Below are positions 42,610-50,821 of a stretch of DNA of 64,000 nucleotides, in pieces. Location of the stretch: positions 103,791 to 167,790 of the forward strand of contig JAHDXT010000005.1 in assembly GCA_023384095.1 (NCBI GenBank), in the 5' to 3' direction. Source of the DNA: Hyphomicrobiaceae bacterium. Its GTDB lineage: Bacteria > Pseudomonadota > Alphaproteobacteria > Rhizobiales > Hyphomicrobiaceae. The first letter of the stretch is position 1, and every line of letters begins with the position of its first letter. The notes under the pieces were generated by a model, which saw only the letters and a program-made list of their open reading frames with translations, ran no database searches and was not told the DNA's origin. The translations under genes and the position numbers were made by a program.

Positions 42610-43638
42610 CTATGAGCCCGGCTTGCGCTTCTCGAGCCAGTCGAGCGCCGTGCCGAGGATCCCTTTCGGCATGTAGATGATGAAGAAGATCAGCAGCAGC
42701 CCGTAGATGGCGGTGTCGAGCGCCAGTGCGCTCGAGCCGAGCCACGCCTTCAGCGTCTCCGACCCCTGGATCGCGACGCGGAGCACCTCGGCCAGCATCT
42801 GCGTGAAAAACGCGCCGAATGTCGGCCCGAGCATCACGAACATGCCGCCCGCGATGACCGCGAAGACCATGTTCAGGGAGACGCCCAGGCCCGCGATCGT
42901 ATCCGGCCCGATGTACATCTGGTACTGGCCGAACATGGCCCCGCCGAAGGCGCACATGGCCGCCGACAGCGCGGTGATCTTCAGCTTCTCGCGGGTCACG
43001 TCAATGCCGACCGAGGCGGCCGCGTCCTCGTCCTGGCTGGCGGCGTCGAGGGCGTAGCGGTCCATGCTGCGGTCGACCCGCCACCAGACGTAGAGGCCGG
43101 CGAGCCAGACCGCCAGCGCGATGAAGTAGGCCAGCATGCGGTCAGGCTCGAACTGCACGGCATAGAGCGAGAGGCCGTCGCCGTGGCGCTGCGGCTGCGT
43201 GCCGAGCGAGCCGCCGGTCAGATCGCGCAGGCCGACGATGCACAGCCTGACGAACTCGGTGAGCGCCAGTGTGAGAAGCGCGAAATAGTGGCCCGTGATC
43301 CGCTGCCTGAAGCAGGGATAGCCGACGACGACCCCGAGCCCCGCTGCGAGGATCACCGCGATCGGGATGCCGAGGAGAGGCGTCAATCCGGAGTAGTTCC
43401 ACAGCAGCACCGTCACGTAGGCGCCGACGCCGGTGAAGGCGCCATGGCCGAGCGAGGTGAGCCCGAACCGGCCCATCAGCGACCAGCCCGTGTAGATGAA
43501 CGCCCACAGCAGGATCTGCACGGCGAGGTGCAGGTAGTACTTCTGCGACGACGGGAACAGCACGTTGACCGCGAAGGGGAAGGCGATCATCACCGCGAGG
43601 CCGATCACGTATCCGGGATTGAGGCGGGGCTTAGTCAT
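42610..43638 (-). CDS. livM: Branched-chain amino acid-type ABC permease LivM
   Basis: 342 residues with about ten membrane helices. The motif SLGHGAFTGVGAYVTVLLWN near residue 60 and the LivM coupling segment (RYALDAASQDEDAAASVGID with later CAFGGAMFGQYQMYIGPDTI) are characteristic. The substrate of the complex cannot be read from the permease; this family also takes up urea, short amides and aromatic acids. ATG at 43638 overlaps the livH stop by four bases (ATGA). The operon order on the minus strand is binding protein, livG, livF, livH, livM, Rid-like gene. Confidence 0.93.
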   Translation of the reverse strand: MTKPRLNPGYVIGLAVMIAFPFAVNVLFPSSQKYYLHLAVQILLWAFIYTGWSLMGRFGLTSLGHGAFTGVGAYVTVLLWNYSGLTPLLGIPIAVILAAGLGVVVGYPCFRQRITGHYFALLTLALTEFVRLCIVGLRDLTGGSLGTQPQRHGDGLSLYAVQFEPDRMLAYFIALAVWLAGLYVWWRVDRSMDRYALDAASQDEDAAASVGIDVTREKLKITALSAAMCAFGGAMFGQYQMYIGPDTIAGLGVSLNMVFAVIAGGMFVMLGPTFGAFFTQMLAEVLRVAIQGSETLKAWLGSSALALDTAIYGLLLIFFIIYMPKGILGTALDWLEKRKPGS

Positions 43639-44507
43639 ACCTTGCCCCCGAACAGGCCCTGCGGCCGGATGAAGATGATCACCATGAAGAACAGGAAGGC
43701 CACCGCATAGCCCCATTCGGTGGCGAAGCACGACCCGCCGATGGTTATGAACTGGGCGATGATGAAGGCGGCGACGAAACCCCCGACCATGCTGCCGAGG
43801 CCGCCAAGCACGCAGATCATGAAGACGAGCGGCCCGAACTGCAGCCCGATCTGCGGGTAGATGTCGAACTGCAGCACCATCAGCGTGGCCGCGAGGCCGG
43901 CAAGGCCGCCGCCGATGGCCGAGGTGATCAGATAGATCTGCCGCGTGTCGACACCCATCAGGGGCATGATCTGGCGGTCCTGGCTGACAGCGCGGATCGC
44001 CGTACCGACGAAGGTGCGCCTGAGGAACTGCCAGAGCACGAGCACGATCGCCAGCGCGACCACGAAGGTCAGGATCCGGTTCCAGGAGAAATACATGTCC
44101 GCGAACGATACCGAGCCGAGCTGGACGCCGATGTTCTTGAACTCGACGCCGAACGCCATCGTGGCGGCGGCCTGCAGGAAGAACAGCACACCGCCGGTGA
44201 CGAGGAGCTGATTGATGGGCGGCGTGTCCAGGACCGGCCTGATCACCACCGCATGCAGGATGACGCCCGCGACGGCGACCACCAGTATCCCGAGCGCCAT
44301 AGCGACCGGCAGCGGCAGTCCGACGACCTTGTGGAAGTGGAAGATGGCATACATGCCGACCATCACCAGCTCGGCGTAGCAGATCCACACCACGTCGATG
44401 ACGCCGAAGACCAGGTTGAGGCCGAGCGCCAACAGCGCCAGGAGGCCCGCGAGCAGCAGGCCGTTGAGCACGGCCTCGAGGAAAAAGATGTCGAGCGCGC
44501 AATCCAT
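43635..44507 (-). CDS. livH: Branched-chain amino acid-type ABC permease LivH
   Basis: 290 residues with about eight membrane helices. GLLLAGLLALLALGLNLVFG and the coupling loop RAVSQDRQIMPLMGVDTRQIY, plus the last block VLGGLGSMVGGFVAAFIIAQ, are LivH family features. It pairs with LivM to make the channel. The ATG at 44507 lies 42 bp after the livF stop. It overlaps livM by four bases. Several Cys in the first helix pair (CALD, WICYAE) are not conserved in the wider family. Confidence 0.93.
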   Translation of the reverse strand: MDCALDIFFLEAVLNGLLLAGLLALLALGLNLVFGVIDVVWICYAELVMVGMYAIFHFHKVVGLPLPVAMALGILVVAVAGVILHAVVIRPVLDTPPINQLLVTGGVLFFLQAAATMAFGVEFKNIGVQLGSVSFADMYFSWNRILTFVVALAIVLVLWQFLRRTFVGTAIRAVSQDRQIMPLMGVDTRQIYLITSAIGGGLAGLAATLMVLQFDIYPQIGLQFGPLVFMICVLGGLGSMVGGFVAAFIIAQFITIGGSCFATEWGYAVAFLFFMVIIFIRPQGLFGGKV

Positions 44508-44549
44508 TCCGTCCCCCGATTCGCCCCCCGTGCAGGAGAGCCGCCGGCC

Positions 44550-45254
44550 TCAGAGCCCCATGTACGCCCTGCGGATGTCGTCGCTTGCCAGCAGCTCGGC
44601 CGCCGGCCCGCTCCTGTCGACCCGGCCGACCTCGATCAGGTAGGCGCGGTCCACCACCTTCAGGACCTGCGCCACGTTCTGCTCGACGATCAGCACGGTG
44701 TAGCCCTCCGAACGGATGCGGCGGACGAGATCGAACACCTGCGTGACGATAACCGGCGCGAGCCCCATCGACGGCTCGTCGAGCAGGACGAGCTTCGGGC
44801 CGCTCATCAGCGCTCGGCCGATGGCGCACATCTGCTGCTCGCCGCCGGACATGGTGCCGGCGAGCTGGTTGCGGCGCTCTGCGAGGCGGGGAAACAGGCC
44901 GTACACGTAGTCCAGCCGCTCGGCGAAACGAGCGCGCGCGGGCTTGACGAAGGCGCCCATGCGCAGGTTCTCCTCGACGCTGAGCCGGGGGAACAGGCGC
45001 CGGCTCTCCGGCACGTGTGCGATGCCTGTCTCGATGATCCTGTGCGGCGGCGTGCGGCGCAGGTCCGTCCCCTCCATGCTCATTGCGCCCGCGCTCGCCG
45101 GCAGCAGCCCCGAGATGACGCGGAGCAGCGTCGTCTTGCCGGCGCCGTTGGCCCCGATCACGGCAACGGCCTCGCCGGCCTCGACGCGCATCGAGACGCC
45201 GAACAGGGCCTGGAACTGGCCGTAGCCCGCATTGATGCCGGTCAGCTCGAGCAT
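44550..45254 (-). CDS. livF: Liv-type ABC ATPase LivF
   Basis: 234 residues. Walker A GANGAGKTTLLRVISGL, VPESRRLFPRLSVEENLRMG (the LivF-specific Q-loop region), the signature MSGGEQQMCAIGRAL, Walker B LVLLDEPSMGLAP and the switch LIVEQNV identify LivF. ATG at 45254 directly precedes LELTGINAGYG; the longer open frame upstream overlaps livG. It starts seven bases after livG ends. Confidence 0.94.
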   Translation of the reverse strand: MLELTGINAGYGQFQALFGVSMRVEAGEAVAVIGANGAGKTTLLRVISGLLPASAGAMSMEGTDLRRTPPHRIIETGIAHVPESRRLFPRLSVEENLRMGAFVKPARARFAERLDYVYGLFPRLAERRNQLAGTMSGGEQQMCAIGRALMSGPKLVLLDEPSMGLAPVIVTQVFDLVRRIRSEGYTVLIVEQNVAQVLKVVDRAYLIEVGRVDRSGPAAELLASDDIRRAYMGL

Positions 45255-45261
45255 CGCGATC

Positions 45262-45996
45262 TCATGCCGCCGCCTCGCTGCCGAGATAGACCTCGACGAC
45301 GCGCGCATCGCTCTGCGCCGCGTCCGGCCTGCCGTCGAAGATGACCTCGCCGTGATCGAGCACCACCACCCGGTCCACGACGCGCATCAGCACGCCCATG
45401 ATGTGCTCGACCCAGACGATCGTGATGCCCCGCTGCTTGCGGATCATCTGAAGCATGTCGGCCGCCTGATCCATCTCGGCGTGGTCGAGCCCGTTGAGGC
45501 TCTCGTCCGCGAGCAGCAGCCGCGGCCGGGTGGCGAGCGCGCGCGCGAGCTCGAGCTTCTTCAGCGCGGCGGCGCCGAGCCCGTCGGTCCTCATTTTCGG
45601 ATCGGCCGGAAGGCCGACCATCTCGAGCACCTCCCCGGCCACGCGCCAGCACTCGGCACGCGACACGTCGCGGTTCTGGCCGAACCAGGCCGACAGCGCG
45701 ACGTTCTCGACGATCGAAAGATTCCGGAATGGCCGCGGGATCTGGTAGGTGCGCCCGATCCCGGCATGACAGACGCGGTTTGCCGGCAGCCCGGCGATCT
45801 CACGGCCGTCGAAGGCGATGCTGCCGGCGGTGGCCGGGTACATGCCGGCGATGCAGTTGAAGGTCGTGCTCTTGCCCGACCCGTTGGGGCCGATCAGCCC
45901 CAGGATCTCGCCCTCGGCAACCTCGAACGCGACGTCCTTGATGGCCGTGAAGCCGCCGAACCTCTTGGTCAGCCCTTGGACAGACAGCAGCGCCAT
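45262..45996 (-). CDS. livG: Liv-type ABC ATPase LivG
   Basis: 244 residues. Walker A GPNGSGKSTTFNCIAGM, the GIGRTYQIPRPFRNLSIVEN Q-loop and Walker B LLLADESLNGLD are present. Two sites differ from consensus: the signature is LGAAALKKLELARAL instead of LSGGQ, and Walker B has SLN after the Glu. Both are seen in some LivG subfamilies. The switch region reads VWVEHIMGVL. ATG at 45996 was chosen because it precedes LSVQGLTKRFGG. Confidence 0.92.
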   Translation of the reverse strand: MALLSVQGLTKRFGGFTAIKDVAFEVAEGEILGLIGPNGSGKSTTFNCIAGMYPATAGSIAFDGREIAGLPANRVCHAGIGRTYQIPRPFRNLSIVENVALSAWFGQNRDVSRAECWRVAGEVLEMVGLPADPKMRTDGLGAAALKKLELARALATRPRLLLADESLNGLDHAEMDQAADMLQMIRKQRGITIVWVEHIMGVLMRVVDRVVVLDHGEVIFDGRPDAAQSDARVVEVYLGSEAAA

Positions 45997-46088
45997 GCGG
46001 ATCGCCCGTTCGCGTCCAGCTCCGAAAGATCCGATCGATCGAAGGCACCGCCGGCAGGCACGCCGGCGGCCGCGATCGATTGCCTGGG

Positions 46089-47384
46089 TCAACGGGCGTA
46101 GGTGTGGCCCTTGGGCAGCGGCAGCACCGGGTCGATGGTCTTGAGCGCTGTCGGCCATGCGATCTTGGTCTCGCCGCCGATGTACTGCATGACCACCGGG
46201 CTCGAGCGGGCGTTCTGACCCGCCATCGGATGGCCCGGCGGATTGAACTTCACGCCGTATCCCTGGATCGTGCCGCCCTCGGGAATATCGGTTTCCAGCG
46301 CCGCCTTGCGCAGGGCCTCCGGATCGATGCCGCCGTGGGTCTTGATCGCGCGCGGCAGCACGTCCGTGAAGAAGTACCACGACTGATTGAAGCCCATCGA
46401 CGCGTGCGGCGGCACCTCGCTGGCGCCGGTCTGCGCCTTGTAGCGCTTCACCATCTCTGCCGTGATGTCGCCGAGGCCCGGCTTCAGCGTCTTGGGATCG
46501 AGGAGCTGGGCCGCGACCGGATCGACGTTGTAGATGTAGTCGGCATCCTTGCCGAAAGTCGCCATCAGCTTGTCGATCTGGCCATAGCCGGCGCCGTGGC
46601 CGATCAGCGCCTTCCACTTGAGGCCGGCATCCTTGGACTGGCGCAGGAACAGCGTGATGTCCGGGTTATAGCCTGTATGCAGGATGACGTCCGGGCTGGC
46701 GCGGCGCAGCTTGGTGACCAGGGCCGACAGATCGGTCGAGGTGGCGGCGTAGCCCTCCTCGTGCACGATCTTCATGCCGAGCGATTCGCACTTCTCCTTG
46801 TTGCCCTTCGCGACACCGGCTCCGTAGGGCCCGTCCTCGTGGATGATCGCGACGCGGACATCCTTGACGTCCATGCCGAGCTTGGATTTGGCATTGTCGG
46901 CGATGAACTGGCACGAGGCCTCGCCGAACTGGTCCGAGTGCACCTGCCCGCGGAACACGTATTTCAGGTTCTTGTCCTTGAAGACTGCCGAGGCCACGCA
47001 GACGTTGGCCCACATGAACTTCTTCGCGGCATCGACCTTGGCCGCCATCGGCACGCAATGCGCGCTCGAGAAGACGCCCATGAGCATGTCGACCTTGGCG
47101 TCGTTCAGCAGCCGCTCCGCCTCGTTGATCGCGACGTCGCCCTTGGACTGCGCGTCGGCATTGACCGGCACGACCTTGTAGCCCTCGACGCCGCCCTTCT
47201 CGTTGATCATGTCGATCGCGATCTGGGTGCCGACGGCAGCCGCCTTCGAGCCGCCGGCCGCGAACGGGCCGGTCAGGTCGTAAATCACGCCGATCTTGAT
47301 CTCCTTCTGTGCGGCGGCAGGCCCGGCAGCGCCCAATAGCGCAGCCAGGCCGAGCGCCAAAGCGCCCGTCGTCAGCTTGAGCAT
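46089..47384 (-). CDS. Liv-type ABC substrate-binding protein (LivK/Leu-Ile-Val family)
   Basis: 431 residues with a clear signal peptide (TGALALGLAALLGAAGPAAA, cleavage after AAAQ). The type I periplasmic fold starts IKIGVIYDLTGPFAAGGSKA and includes MLMGVFSSAHCVPMAAKVDA in the ligand loop. The sequence is longer than LivK and closer to the aromatic-acid/amide-type binding proteins. It opens the Liv operon; GGAGG precedes the ATG. The 92 bp between it and livG lack a terminator. Confidence 0.92.
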   Translation of the reverse strand: MLKLTTGALALGLAALLGAAGPAAAQKEIKIGVIYDLTGPFAAGGSKAAAVGTQIAIDMINEKGGVEGYKVVPVNADAQSKGDVAINEAERLLNDAKVDMLMGVFSSAHCVPMAAKVDAAKKFMWANVCVASAVFKDKNLKYVFRGQVHSDQFGEASCQFIADNAKSKLGMDVKDVRVAIIHEDGPYGAGVAKGNKEKCESLGMKIVHEEGYAATSTDLSALVTKLRRASPDVILHTGYNPDITLFLRQSKDAGLKWKALIGHGAGYGQIDKLMATFGKDADYIYNVDPVAAQLLDPKTLKPGLGDITAEMVKRYKAQTGASEVPPHASMGFNQSWYFFTDVLPRAIKTHGGIDPEALRKAALETDIPEGGTIQGYGVKFNPPGHPMAGQNARSSPVVMQYIGGETKIAWPTALKTIDPVLPLPKGHTYAR

Positions 47385-47517
47385 GTTTCCTCCGTAAGCT
47401 CAGGTAGAGCCGATCTTCTTCTTTTTTGTCGGCACGAGATTGGCTCAGGTCGCGGGCCAGATCAATGACAGAAATGCGGGTTGTCCGCGCGGTCCGCGTG
47501 CGCCGGCCGAGAGATGA

Positions 47518-47988
47518 TCAGGCGCTCGACCTGCTGGCGGCCTTCTGGCGCCCGGGCGAAGGCAGCTCGAACGTACTGCGGAAATCCTTGGGCCTCAGTG
47601 CGATGCTCGCCAGAGTATGGCGGTCGAGCGCGGCGAAGAAGTCGTCGAGGGCCTCCTGCATCACGCGAGGCAGCCGGCAGCAGCCGCTGATGACGCACTG
47701 ATTGCCCGTCGCGAAGCATTCGACGAGCGCGAAGTCGGACTCCGTGGTGCGGACGACGTCGCCGAGGCGGATCTCCTCGGCCGGCCGGGCGAGCGTCAAA
47801 CCGCCCGTCCGGCCTCGCACCGCCCTGAGAAAGCCGGCCCGGGTCAGGGCATTGACGACCTTCATCAGATGCGCGCGCGACACCCGGTAGGAGCCGGCCA
47901 TCTCCTCGATTGTGACGAGGCGGTCGCCGGCCGCGTGCGTGTACATGAGAACGCGGAGCGCGTAGTCGGAGAACTTGGTGAGCTGCAT
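47518..47988 (-). CDS. nsrR: Rrf2-family nitric-oxide-sensing repressor NsrR-like
   Basis: 156 residues. The N-terminal wHTH (MQLTKFSDYALRVLMYTHAA ... HLMKVVNALTRAGFL) is Rrf2 type, and the wing RAVRGRTGGLTLARP fits NsrR. The 2Fe-2S/4Fe-4S ligands are Cys91, Cys98 and Cys103/104 in the C-rich segment. NsrR represses NO-stress genes until NO attacks the cluster. Between it and the divergent gene is a sequence close to the known NsrR operator (48058-48082). A second weaker match at about 48013-48037 is nearer its own start, consistent with autoregulation. Confidence 0.88.
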   Translation of the reverse strand: MQLTKFSDYALRVLMYTHAAGDRLVTIEEMAGSYRVSRAHLMKVVNALTRAGFLRAVRGRTGGLTLARPAEEIRLGDVVRTTESDFALVECFATGNQCVISGCCRLPRVMQEALDDFFAALDRHTLASIALRPKDFRSTFELPSPGRQKAASRSSA

Positions 47989-48057
47989 GGGACGGCCTGC
48001 CGGAAGACGCGATTAGATGCACTCTTGACATATCTTATTTATGCGGACAACCTCACA

Positions 48058-48082
48058 TAAGATGTATTCGTAATGTATCTTA
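48058..48082. promoter_or_regulatory. NsrR-type operator
   Basis: The 25-bp dyad reads TAAGATGTATTC, G, TAATGTATCTTA. Its left half AAGATGTATTC matches the published half-site AAGATGYATTT at 10 of 11 positions, and its right half at 9 of 11. It ends ten bases before the ATG of the gene at 48093. A weaker variant, TAGATGCACTC with GACATATCTTA, lies about 45 bp upstream. Confidence 0.7.
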
Positions 48083-48092
48083 GAGGACCGCA

Positions 48093-48539
48093 ATGCAACA
48101 GAAGATCGACGTGCACGACATGATGAGGGTCGCCGCGAAGGCCGACCCGAGGACGGCAATCGGCGAGACCGAGCCTGACGACTATGACGACGGCCTGCTG
48201 GCGGCCGGCGGGCCGATCATCGTCGCTTCCGCCGTAGCCGCCCTCGGCATCGCCACAATGACGTTCCTGGCGAGCGGCGAGGCCCTGTTCGCGATCGCGA
48301 TCTGCGTCGTCTACACGGCCATGTTCTTCGGCGTGCCGCTCACCATGACGCGCATTCGGGCGGGCCGCGACGAACGCTGGCGGGGCGACACGCCGCACAG
48401 GAGGCACCAAGCCGTCGCCACTTTCACGGGCGCCATCCGCCGGCACGAAGCGGTCATGCAGATGGTGATCGTGCCGGTCGGCGTGGCGTTTGCGTTCGCT
48501 GCGTTCTCGGTGATCTGGCTGCTGACCCGCCCGTGGTGA
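48093..48539 (+). CDS. Unknown membrane protein under predicted NsrR control
   Basis: 148 residues. A polar N terminus (35 residues) is followed by two membrane helices at about 40-60 (IIVASAVAALGIATMTFLAS) and 64-84 (ALFAIAICVVYTAMFFGVPL), a basic loop rich in Arg/His (RIRAGRDERWRGDTPHRRHQ) and a last helix at 121-144. I recognise no family. The start lies ten bases after an NsrR-type operator and AGAGGA is in place, so nitric oxide or nitrosative stress is the expected inducer. The Arg/His loop could bind a metal or haem, which is speculation. Confidence 0.8.
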   Translation: MQQKIDVHDMMRVAAKADPRTAIGETEPDDYDDGLLAAGGPIIVASAVAALGIATMTFLASGEALFAIAICVVYTAMFFGVPLTMTRIRAGRDERWRGDTPHRRHQAVATFTGAIRRHEAVMQMVIVPVGVAFAFAAFSVIWLLTRPW

Positions 48540-49571
48540 TCAGAGCGTGCGGGTGATCTTGCTGAGGTGCTCGGGCCTGTCGGGGTCGAGCCCGCGTCGG
48601 CGCGCCGCCGCTTCGATGGCCCGGTAGGCGGGAATCAGCATCGCCACCGGGTCGCAGACCGGATGGTCGTCGCCGATCCACGGCAGCGTGCCCGCAGGGC
48701 CTCCCGCAACGAAGACGGTCTCGTTCGCATCGCGGAGATCGCGGACGAGCTCGTCGACGGCGGCGGCGGCCTCGTCGTTCTGGCGGAGCACGAGCACCGG
48801 GGTGGCCGGCGTGATCGCCGCCCGGGGCCCATGCCGCAGCTCGGCCGCGCTGTAGCCGAGCGCCGGGAGCCGCAGCGTCTCCGTGACCTTGAGCGCGATC
48901 TCCCGCCCTGTCCCTAACCCGTAGCCGCGCGCCGCCACGAATGCCGCAGGCGCCGGGACAAGGCTGCGGCCCCAGGCCGACCAGTCGCAGTCGAGGGCCT
49001 CCAGCAGCCGACCCGGGAGGCGGCGCAGTGCGTCGCTCAACCCGCCGTCCCGCGTCAATGCCGCCACGAGCTGCGCCCCGGCGACCATGGAGAGCGCGAC
49101 CGTCTTGGTTGCGGCAACCGCGTGCTCGGTCCCGGCGCCGATCGGCAGGACCAGGTCGGAGACCAACGCCGCCGGCGAGCGCTCGTCGTTGACGATGGCG
49201 AGCGTCAGCGCGCCGAGCGAGCGCGCCTCCTCCGTCGCCATCACCAGATCGGGGCTGCGTCCGGACTGGGACACCAGCACGAACAGCGCGTCCGGCATGG
49301 CCGGGGGACGCCGGTAGGCGGTCACGATCGAAGGCGCGGCGACGGAGACGGTGAGGCCGACCTGCGTTTCGATGAGATAGCGCAGGTAGACACCCACGTG
49401 GCCCGAGCTGCCGCGCCCGCACACGACGACCATGCGCGGCCGGGCGGCGCGGATCCGATCGGCGATCGCGGCAGCCTGTTCATCGCGTGCGAGCAGCCGC
49501 TCGGCCGCGGCGGGGATCTCGGCGATCTCGCGCGCCATCGCGGTAGCGGCGTCGTGCCCGGCGACGGTCAC
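48540..49571 (-). CDS. SIS-domain amino-sugar deaminase/isomerase (GlmS-isomerase / NagB-II type)
   Basis: 343 residues. Two SIS domains are seen: VVVCGRGSSGHVGVYLRYLI and VSQSGRSPDLVMATEEAR in the first, and ARGYGLGTGREIALKVTETL with AELRHGPRAAI in the second. This is the isomerase half of glucosamine-6-phosphate synthase without the glutamine amidotransferase domain, a layout used by AgaS and NagB-II deaminases that convert GlcN-6-P to fructose-6-P. The GTG start overlaps the murQ stop by four bases, so it follows murQ in one operon and fits the murQ-nagA-deaminase route of amino-sugar recycling. Confidence 0.88.
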   Translation of the reverse strand: MTVAGHDAATAMAREIAEIPAAAERLLARDEQAAAIADRIRAARPRMVVVCGRGSSGHVGVYLRYLIETQVGLTVSVAAPSIVTAYRRPPAMPDALFVLVSQSGRSPDLVMATEEARSLGALTLAIVNDERSPAALVSDLVLPIGAGTEHAVAATKTVALSMVAGAQLVAALTRDGGLSDALRRLPGRLLEALDCDWSAWGRSLVPAPAAFVAARGYGLGTGREIALKVTETLRLPALGYSAAELRHGPRAAITPATPVLVLRQNDEAAAAVDELVRDLRDANETVFVAGGPAGTLPWIGDDHPVCDPVAMLIPAYRAIEAAARRRGLDPDRPEHLSKITRTL

Positions 49572-50452
49572 GGGGCGATCTCCCTGATCGCCGCCCGCAG
49601 ATTGCCGTCGTGACGCGCCAGCACTGCGGCGGCTTCGGCCGGCTCGAAGCCGAAGCCGAGCAGGACGGCCGTCTTCACGTCGCCGTCCGCCTGCTCGACC
49701 AAGCGCGCCGCGTCAGCCGCCGTGCAGCCGACGATCTCGCAGACCATCCTCTCGGCGCGCCGCCTGAGCTTCGCGTTGGTGGCGCGCATGTGCACCATGA
49801 GCCCGCGATAGACGCGGCCGAGCTTCACCATCACTGCCGTCGAGAACAGGTTCAGCACGATCTTCTGCGCCGTTCCCGCCTTCATGCGCGTGGAGCCGGC
49901 GATGACCTCCTCGCCCGTCTCGACCAGGATCGGGTGGCGGGCGGCGTCGAGCAGTGGCGTGCCGGGGTTGTTGGCGACCGCGATCGTCACCGCGCCTGCG
50001 GCGCCGGCGGCCTTGAGCGCGCCGATCGTGTAGGGCGTGGTGCCGCTGGCCGCGATGCCGATGACCACGTCGTCGGCTCCGACGCCTGCTTCCGCCATGG
50101 CACGGGCGCCGGCCGCCTCGTTGTCCTCGGCGCCTTCGACGCTGTGCACGAGTGCGTCGAGCCCTCCGGCGATGGCGAATACCAGCCGGTCGGCGGGCCA
50201 GCCGTAGGTCGGCGGCAGCTCGGTCCCGTCCTGCACGCCGATGCGGCCGGAGGTGCCGGCCCCCACGTAGACGATGCGGCCGCCGCGGCGCAGGGCCGGC
50301 GCGGCATCGTCGACCGCGTCCGCTATGGCATCGAGTGCCCCGCGCACTGCCGCCGCCGCAGCGAGCTGGCCCTCGCACATGGCGGCGATCATCTCGCCGG
50401 AAGGCCAGGAGTCGAGATCGAGATAGCGTGGACTGATCTGCTCGGTGAGCAT
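49568..50452 (-). CDS. murQ: N-acetylmuramic acid 6-phosphate etherase
   Basis: 294 residues. It cleaves the lactyl ether of MurNAc-6-P to GlcNAc-6-P and lactate in peptidoglycan recycling. The SIS fold has GGRIVYVGAGTSGRIGVQDG, the active-site block LPPTYGWP, a SVEGAEDNEAAG segment and AGSTRMKAGTAQKIVLNLFS, all typical of MurQ. The terminal UBA-like helices (LLGFGFEPAEAAAVLARHDG) are present. ATG at 50452 has GAGGG eight bases upstream. The adjacent divergent nagA would deacetylate its product. Confidence 0.95.
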   Translation of the reverse strand: MLTEQISPRYLDLDSWPSGEMIAAMCEGQLAAAAAVRGALDAIADAVDDAAPALRRGGRIVYVGAGTSGRIGVQDGTELPPTYGWPADRLVFAIAGGLDALVHSVEGAEDNEAAGARAMAEAGVGADDVVIGIAASGTTPYTIGALKAAGAAGAVTIAVANNPGTPLLDAARHPILVETGEEVIAGSTRMKAGTAQKIVLNLFSTAVMVKLGRVYRGLMVHMRATNAKLRRRAERMVCEIVGCTAADAARLVEQADGDVKTAVLLGFGFEPAEAAAVLARHDGNLRAAIREIAP

Positions 50453-50821
50453 GAACCCTCGAAACATCAGGCCGGTCGAAGCTGCCGCGAGGATCGCGAT
50501 TTCTGCACGCTTGACGCGAGCAGGTGCTCCATTGCACATGCAATCTCGCCGGGCAAGCCATGCGCGGCGCGGCATATGCGATGAGGCGCCGCAGCGTCGC
50601 CATTCTGGAGCCCGGGGCCGCCGTCTGCCCCCGGCCGGTAAGATGCCCTCCCCTTGACGGGGAGGGGCGGCACGGCGGAGCCGCGCGGGTGGGGTGGAGC
50701 TACGACTGAGACGCTGGAGCTGATGCACCCCCATCCCCGACCCCTGACCGCAAGGGGGAGGGGAGACGTGCTCGCTGCGACCGTTTCAATCTCAACCGGA
50801 AAGACTCTAAATGAGAGGTCC
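50453..50821. other. Divergent spacer between murQ and nagA
   Basis: 369 bp. It contains the inverted copy of the three-hairpin repeat (50643-50766). No complete gene is seen; short frames run through the repeat. A GAGAGG ribosome binding site precedes nagA. I found no convincing NagC-like operator. Confidence 0.7.
50643..50766 (-). repeat. Three-hairpin GC-rich dispersed repeat, copy 2 (inverted)
   Basis: Begins GCCCTCCCCTTGACGGGGAG at 50645 and ends GCAAGGGGGAGGGGAG, the reverse-complement layout of the copy at 22604-22725, including the GCGCGG-type middle stem (GGCGGAGCCGC) and the CACCCCCATCCCC arm. Confidence 0.85.

Noticed and set aside
42610..44829. 739-codon minus-strand frame suggesting a LivM fusion
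   Set aside because: Only the last 342 codons are LivM; the upstream part is out of frame with livH and reads as nonsense, so no fusion.
48025..48030. TTGACA as -35 of the membrane-protein gene
   Set aside because: No -10 lies 16-18 bp downstream; the region is more convincing as an operator area.
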